Shown piece by piece: positions 57,860 to 64,000 of a stretch of 64,000 bases of DNA. Source of the DNA: Dermatemys mawii. Lineage: Eukaryota; Chordata; Testudines; Dermatemydidae. Below the pieces are notes generated by a model, which was not told the origin of the DNA, did no database searches, and saw only the letters and a list, made by a program, of their open reading frames with translations. Location: positions 14,506,547-14,570,546 of the forward strand of contig ML677333.1 in assembly GCA_007922305.1 (NCBI GenBank), written 5' to 3'. The position numbers were made by a program, and so were the translations under genes. Numbering within the stretch: the first letter of the stretch is position 1; the number at the start of each line of letters is the position of its first letter.

Positions 57860-58005
57860 TCTAATAAACTGGATCCTGGGAAAGGGAATCTTACTTTAAG
57901 TACTTGTGGCTGTGAACAAGTTACTTGTGAGAGGCAAGAGGGACTGATGGTGCTGTGCCTGCAAAGCCAGGAGGGTCTGTGCTCTGGGGTGGCACCCTGT
58001 CACAT
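57860..58005 (+). mobile_element. LTR-like fragment (possible right part of 55500-55814)
   Basis: GGATCCTGGGAAAGGG, TGTGAACAAGTTACTTGTGAG and GGTGGCACCCTGTCACA resemble the end of the same LTR-type repeat. Confidence 0.3.
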
Positions 58006-59099
58006 ATATTTTTAAAATAATTTCTCAGAATACTAATCTATTATGTCACCTTCTATAAGTGCTGTGATGGATATGTAGAACATCTCACAAGACAATGCAG
58101 CAGCCACTTTATACAATATAGTTTGAGGTTTCATTTGAAACTGATATTTTCTTTGTTTTAAAATAGTGTGGCTCTAAATCAATCAGATCCACTAAAGATG
58201 ATAACCCATCCATTTACCGGCACGAAAACTATATACATCTGCTTTGTTGCTATTTTATCTCACTAAACTGAATGGTGATGTCTCAATGAAGTTATACAGC
58301 AGTGCCTCTTGGTGGCAAAAATAAATTCTGCAGCTATTTAATAAATTATTCCTACAGTAGATTTTATCGTTTGCTTATTTCAAGGTCAAGTTAAGTATTT
58401 TCTTTTTCTCTTCTGATTCTAAAATCAGCCCCACAACATATATACAGTGCTAACTTCTAATAATTTATAATTCAAGTTTATTCTAGGTAATAGGCTCTTA
58501 CCTATTGTAACAGTATTTAACACTGTTGGTGTACAGTTCCATTTCTTGATGTTAGTACATTTCAGTTATTCTTAACATTAAAAAGTTTCTATAAAGTTAG
58601 AGGAAATGCATTTTTATTTGCTTATATATGGCATGAATAAATACAGATTTACAGATCCTAGCATGCAAATTTATCGTCTTATATGACAAGGATAAATCGT
58701 GCATCAGTCATGAAATGGGCTGCATATGCAATAAAATAAGGTATTCAAAAGTTTAACAAATGGAGACACTTTTTGCCTTAAGGGCCATTTGATCTACAGT
58801 TGATCCTGTTCATTGTGATATTATATATCAAACCAAGAGGGGTTACTTTTTCTGTCTATATGGGGTCTGGTCATCTCAGTGGTTCATCTAATCATATTGT
58901 CAATCCAGTGAGCTGCAATGAATTTTTTTAATTAGCATATTTCCAGATATGGAACGCTAAAAAAGAGTAAGACAGGTTTACAGATTTGTATGAGAAAATA
59001 TGTAGGCACAGAGAAGTGAAATGGGGAGTGAGGAGGAGGAAGCCGATGACTTTATTAAATGAGAGAGTAGAGTTACACAAGAAAAAGGGTGCATTTTGA
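58006..59099. other. AT-rich intergenic DNA, nothing recognised
   Basis: No supported gene or repeat. The minus-strand frame 58928-59296 has no known domain. Confidence 0.4.
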
Positions 59100-59700
59100 A
59101 CCTCACTGTGGGGCACATCTTTGATGATACTCTGAAGAATGTATGCTAATGTGAGGCCCATCTTAACATGCACAACAAATAAACAGGCTTTGGCTTCTTT
59201 CAGGCAACAACCCTGGTGACAGACTGGAGTGCAACCACAGAAGAGAGGGACAGCGTGGTCCCTCATGGAATACTTAATCAAAACCCTCCTCAGCACGGGT
59301 TCAAAAGCATTGGCTGACCTGGTTTTGAAGAGCAGGAAGTGCTGTCAGTTTCAAATGCCGCTGTTTCTTCTGACCACTTGCCAGGTCTGGTCATCAATCA
59401 AGGAGTACATCTGAGAAACTCTCCTTGATAAATGGTCAAAGACAATCCATTGATTTGGATTAGGGATAGACAGTTTTCATTTGTCCCTGTCCTCACAGGC
59501 CCAATCTCAGCTAAACTGGACATCTTATCAACTTGCTTCAGACCTCACAGTGGGACTGTCTTTGGGGTTGGTTTGGCAACAGTCTGCTGATCTGGGGCAT
59601 ACCATCCCATGTGAGATTAACAAAATGGTCTTGGCTTCTTTAAGCAGTGGTCCTCAGATATCAGACTTCCAGGAGTTGGGATAGATCTACCCAAAAAACA
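59100..59700 (-). other. Unidentified stretch with some coding-like texture on the minus strand
   Basis: On the minus strand short frames run on from one another with shifts (for example ...PRSADCCQTNPKDSPTVRSE..., then SLIQINGLSLTIYQGEF). This could be an old processed pseudogene or a transposon gene, but I recognise no family and the signal is weak. Confidence 0.2.
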
Positions 59701-60454
59701 TCTTCTTGATAGTCCCTCTGACACAATAGGTGCTTGAAGTTGGTGTAGATATTGTTTTATATGAACCCCTATCAGTTCTTCTAATGCAATGTTAGCTTAT
59801 TGTATAGCCATGTTGTCTCATTTCACATATGCAGTATATCTAGTACAAGGTGATGAAGGACACACACACCTAGCAGGGATTTGGACATCTGAGCCTCTGC
59901 TGGCCACCTCCATGAAGAGATCATTATCAACAGGAACCCCAGGAAGGTCAATATCTCATTTTTGCTGACCATTTAACTAGATTCCCCAAAGAGAATCAGC
60001 AAACATGAAGAAAGGGCATGCTCGATCCTGGCAGAAGGGGTGACCATATCATATTTCTGCACTTCACGAATTACTTAATGTTGCTAGGACCTTGCCTGGT
60101 GTAAGAACTCATTGTTTATTAAAGTCCTACTTCACTTTTAAACTCTGCATAACCTTTTTACTCTTTGTTTTTATTCACATTCATTAACTTGACAGATTTT
60201 TAGTCTTTTATTCTCTTGGCAGCTAGATTCTGTCTACTGAGAGTTTCCTTCACACACTGCAGGATGGTTACAAGTATTCTATATTCTTACTTTGAAATTT
60301 CTTTTACTCTGAGCATCTAATCCCTTACTCAGACTGACAGATCAGACTTTTTTGAGTCACACTGCTGCAAGAATATTTCCTGAAGGATTTTCGTTCTAAT
60401 AAGGAACTGTTAACAAAGTATCACGTACTGGTCTAGAAACCACATACCCAAAAC
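59701..60454. other. Intergenic DNA, nothing recognised
   Basis: No supported feature. Confidence 0.4.
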
Positions 60455-60575
60455 TAGAGCTCTGATCCCACAAACACTTACACATGTGTATTCCCATACA
60501 ACTTAATGGGACTAATCACATGCTTAAGTTACTTGCATGAGTACTTGTTTGCAGGGTCTTAAAAACCAAAGCAGA
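60455..60575. repeat. Ancient amniote interspersed repeat (palindromic)
   Basis: GATCCCACAAACACTTACACATG, ACTTAATGGGACTAATCACATGC and GTACTTGTTTGCAGGGTC form the two halves of a common sauropsid palindromic repeat. Confidence 0.5.
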
Positions 60576-61379
60576 AATCCCTTATTACACAATAGTCACA
60601 CAGGATCTGTTTAAATCCTAGACCAGAGTAGGCATGGAATAGATTAACCAATCCTATAAACAATAAATGTGTGATTTAATTAAATCCTGTCTACCCTTAC
60701 CTAGGAATATAAACATATATATACTGCTAGAATATTTTTACAAAATGTTTTAGTGGTATAATAAACCATTATGTCAATACCTTTGTCTCTGTGGAGTCAG
60801 TGATCTCTCAGGATGAAGGTCTATATAGTAAATCCTTTGTGGGTGATCATCTTGATGATGCCATAGTTTCTAGCACTGCTAGTCAACAGATGTCACCATC
60901 CGCCTCTTAAATGGCCAAAGGCTGCATCTGACTTCTGCTCTGAGGACTTTAATGGGCAATATATTGTTAGTTAGATAATGTCAACTCCTCTAGGCAGTCA
61001 CGAGTTAAGACTTTGACATGGGTGACTATATAAAGAAATTTGAATGGTGTCATTAATTTTCCTTCTAGTATAGAATCACCATTGTCAATACAAAGTGGCA
61101 ATGTTCAATATTTCTGATTAATGGTCTGTTGTATTTTAAGCTTATATAAATGATCAGTGTTTTAAACTGCTGTGTGGTATCCTTAGACTAAGATGGAATG
61201 TTTGGCAATTTGAAGCCATTTATTACTATGTTGAGCATAACCAACATGCTCAGTCCAGACATGCCCTGGACTTTGCATCATGGGTCCAAATAGATGTGGG
61301 CTTCCACAAAATAATATGTGAGAAAAGACCTTAGCTCTCTGTTCTGTAATACCATGAAATCACATTGACCTTAATGGGA
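60576..61379. other. Intergenic DNA, nothing recognised
   Basis: No supported feature. Confidence 0.4.
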
Positions 61380-61500
61380 TTGTACTGGAATGATATTAAA
61401 CAGCAGGGCTTGATTCTCTTCTCACAGCTGTGAAACCACTGACATAAGTGGAATTACTCTGGATTTACACCATTGAAAAAGAGGAATCAGGCCCTAGTGT
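61380..61500. repeat. Ancient amniote interspersed repeat (GGATTTACACC type)
   Basis: TTGATTCTCTTCTCACAGCTG and GGAATTACTCTGGATTTACACC match an old dispersed sauropsid repeat from memory. Confidence 0.45.
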
Positions 61501-62094
61501 GTAGTGAAACAGAGTATGTAAAGTATGAAAAGCAAAATCAGAGCATAGGAAGACATGAGACTGAGAACCTAACAATTTTAAAGAAGCAGTTTTTGTAAAG
61601 CAAACTTTAATTAGTTGTATCAAATGACCAAGCTCCTGGAGCTTGTCTTGGCAAAGTTCATGCATTTGCCTAGCAGGATGGAAAAACATGATTCTTCTGT
61701 GGATTAAACTAGTGTTGCACTGCAGGGCGCTGATGTTTGCTCATGAGAAACACTGTACTGTGCCCTTTTTTTCAAGCAGGGCATCATGCTAACACAGAAG
61801 CTGATTATGCTGAATTATGCATGCTCCTTTCTGATGCAAGATACCATATCCTAGCAATTCTGCAGACCCCATCTAGTTGCAAAGGGGACACGTACAGACA
61901 GGAGTCTGACAATCAAACACTGTGGTATGCATGAGAAAGATGTGATGATGCTAAGATTATTGTCAGAAAACACTCTTTAGTAAAAGTTCTCTTATTACAC
62001 AAATTTGAGGCAGATATAGCAAAAGGAAATGTTAACTCTAAGTAATTGTTTTAGGAATGTCATTATCAATCCTAGATTATAAGAGGCAATGTGA
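61501..62094. other. Intergenic DNA, nothing recognised
   Basis: No supported feature. Confidence 0.4.
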
Positions 62095-62265
62095 CGAATG
62101 GGGCTAGAGAAGGAACCTAGGATTTATGAGTCCTAGGCTTTATTCATGGATCACTTAACGGCATGCTTCATTTTATCCATCTATAAAATGGGCGCAAGGG
62201 GCCACAAACTTATCTGCTTACATTGAGAAAGATGAATAATGCTTTTCAAATTAAAACTAACTAAA
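62095..62265 (+). mobile_element. MIR-like SINE relic
   Basis: CATTTTATCCATCTATAAAATGGGCGCAAGGGG resembles the CORE region of MIR (CCATCTGTAAAATGGG), with a head-like segment upstream. Confidence 0.5.
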
Positions 62266-62529
62266 TAAAGGAAATTAAGCAGCAATGTACAGCTCCATTT
62301 GCTCTGTGTTAACCAGAGTGCACTGCTGGGGGTTCTGAATTAAGAGATTTTTCCAAGGACCATTGTCCCACAAGAAGCAAGGTGGTTTGCAGGACAGAGG
62401 GTTTTTTTTTCATTTCGGCAGCAACTAGGCTGTGCTTATCTGTTTGAAAGCGAAAGCGGAGATATGGTACATGATGGGCAGAAAAGTCACAATTAGAGCT
62501 GTATGGAAGTTGTTTCATGAAGGATTTTG

Positions 62530-62880
62530 AGATTCTGAAACTTTGGTTTCATTCTGAACCAGAACAACCCTCCCTCACAATTTTGAAATTCTCCTCAGGA
62601 AAAAAACAGTTTTGGATTAATCTAAATGTTTAGCTTTGACAAAATCAAAACATCTTGTTTCTATTATGACTTTATTTTGTATTATATAGTTCAAAATAAA
62701 AACATTCAAAATGAGGAAACTTGTTTCAAAATGAAAAAAATCAAAACATTTTGTTCCAACAATGTCAAAATAGTATGTTTCATCATTGTGCAAACTTTCT
62801 TCCGGTTTTCTTCCTAAAAGAAATTATTTTGAAATCGACCTTATTTTTGTGAAATGTTTCAATTTTCATGGAATGGCGTA
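62530..62880. repeat. AT-rich dyad-symmetric repeat (TTTTGTTTCAAAATGAAA type)
   Basis: Motifs TCAAAAC/ATTTTG and TTTCAAAATGAAA recur in both orientations across about 250 bp. It looks like a degenerate dispersed repeat. Frames within it are AT-rich artefacts. Confidence 0.4.
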
Positions 62881-63034
62881 CTCCAACCAATCCAGTGTGG
62901 CTCTGTCCATGCTGGATTAGAGACTGGGAGTGGAAGAACAAGCAGAGAACTAACAAGAAGTGCTCACCAGCTAGGTTTCCCAAATGCTGACAGAGAAAGG
63001 CACACAGAATCCATTCACACTCTTGCCTGCAGCA

Positions 63035-63115
63035 TAATAAAGTAGATAGGGCATTGGAGTGGGATTCAAGAGACTAGAGTTCTATTCCTGGCTCTGCCAC
63101 TGACACAAGAATTGC
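63035..63115 (+). mobile_element. MIR-like SINE, 5' part
   Basis: AGATAGGGCATTGGAGTGGG and TCTATTCCTGGCTCTGCCACTGAC are the tRNA-derived head of MIR. Confidence 0.65.
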
Positions 63116-63500
63116 CGTATATGATCAGAAAATAGTTCATCTAATTCCTCATTCTGTCTCAGGCAATAGCCATCTCTGGATGCTTCAGAGGAAAGCAGAA
63201 CCCCCCTTGTAGTGAACAACAATGGAATAATCTGTCCACAAGGCCAGTTTTTTCCCAACTTTCAATAATTATTGGTTAGTGTATGGCCTGTGCTAGAGCA
63301 CTAGGGTTTACATCCCTTTTTAAACATTTTTAATCCTACCTAACGAAACTGGGTTTCCTCATTATTCATACAGATGTATAAGCTTGAAGTTTAGAACAGA
63401 AAACCAATACTTAATAGAGTGCATAGTTAACCTGTGGAACTTATTGCCACTAGATATCACTGAGACCAAGAAATAAGCAGAACAAAAAAAAGAATTAGAC
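63116..63500. mobile_element. CR1-derived fragments inside MIR
   Basis: GGATGCTTCAGAGGAAAGCAGAAC is antisense CR1-type text. Further right, TAACCTGTGGAACTTATTGCCAC and AAAAAAGAATTAGACATTTATG is sense CR1-type. The two pieces are in opposite orientation and degenerate. Confidence 0.5.
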
Positions 63501-63504
63501 ATTT

Positions 63505-63620
63505 ATGACCTGGCATGTGAGCTTGGGCAAATCACTTCACCTTTCTATAGCTCACTTTCTAGATGGGGATAATGATACTTACCCTCCTCTGTAAAATGTT
63601 TTGAAATCTAAATGTAAAAA
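63505..63620 (+). mobile_element. MIR-like SINE, 3' part
   Basis: GAGCTTGGGCAAATCACTTCACC and CTAGATGGGGATAATGATACTTACC continue the MIR order where 63115 left off, so CR1 material split one MIR copy. Confidence 0.65.
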
Positions 63621-64000
63621 GCATAATATATGACTTACACATTATTCTCAGCTCAAGCCTGGGAGTGTATTCCAGGGTAAGAGGAATGGAAGCTACAGGA
63701 AGTCTCCAGTCCTAGCTAGGGAAACAGGAACATGTGGTCTTTCTTCTCTTACCACATTTCTTGAATGTTGTGACAGGAATGTTTCAGGCCTTCACTATCA
63801 TCAGATGGCTCACTTTGTCCAGCATGACTGCCACTCAAATATCAGCTAAGGAAACAGAACTGACTTCTCCTTCAATTGGCCCCTTAGTTTGTTGCAGTAA
63901 TCAGGCAGAAGACTTGATTTTCTAATGTGCTATCTTTGGTTTTAATGATCAGCACACATTATTGTGCAAAGCTTAAAAACAGTAACTTAGCATTGGAATG

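Overview
This window is vertebrate nuclear DNA and very probably comes from a turtle (a crocodilian is the main alternative). It is about 64 kb of mostly non-coding DNA. The interspersed repeats are the sauropsid set: CR1 LINEs with ATTCTATGATTCT-type 3' ends, Penelope-like elements (PLEs) with long inverted termini, hAT-type and Tigger-type MITEs, MIR/CORE-SINE relics and a few LTR-like stretches. There are no operons, CRISPR arrays or RNA genes that I can support. The repeat family names come from memory of consensus sequences and need a library search.

The only host protein-coding sequence I can support is one exon: the first coding exon of ASAP2 (Arf GTPase-activating protein with SH3, ankyrin and PH domains) on the minus strand at 28532-28657. 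It encodes 42 residues and ends at a consensus GT splice donor. It lies in a CpG island (about 28.0-29.0 kb). Positions 1-28531 are therefore the start of a long first coding intron. From 28658 rightward comes the 5' UTR and promoter (with a perfect kappaB-type decamer and GC boxes), then a degenerate minisatellite of about 45 bp period (28802-29475), then upstream intergenic DNA to the end of the window.

Intron part: a GC-rich MITE fragment at the left edge, fold-back and hAT/Tigger-type MITEs (1-8 kb), and then the most striking region, about 8130-16670. Here a hAT-type MITE appears to be split by a 5'-truncated PLE (itself split by a Tigger-type MITE) and by a long CR1 LINE. The CR1 in turn carries a second CR1 3' end, another Tigger-type MITE, a PLE with reverse transcriptase and GIY-YIG endonuclease flanked by a 13-bp target duplication, and a small hAT MITE with an 8-bp duplication. 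Further right are an LTR-like leader (17.2-17.9 kb), an old L2/L3/CR1-clade LINE (about 18.95-22.75 kb) split by a TG...CA solo-LTR-like element, and more MITEs.

Intergenic part (29.5-64 kb): a perfect 36-bp palindrome (30987-31065), a small hAT MITE, two complete GC-rich hAT elements and one truncated relative with internal tandem repeats (38.8, 41.3 and 46.7 kb), a head-to-head CR1 junction with a perfect 19-bp hairpin (51.35 kb), LTR-like remnants, and a 329-bp ORF-less PLE fold-back with its own 13-bp target duplication (57516-57844). Long stretches between these hold nothing I can recognise.

No undescribed gene system is evident. The most interesting signals are the nested insertions, the hammerhead-ribozyme-like cores shared by all PLE termini here, the mobile PLE fold-back, and the young perfect palindrome.
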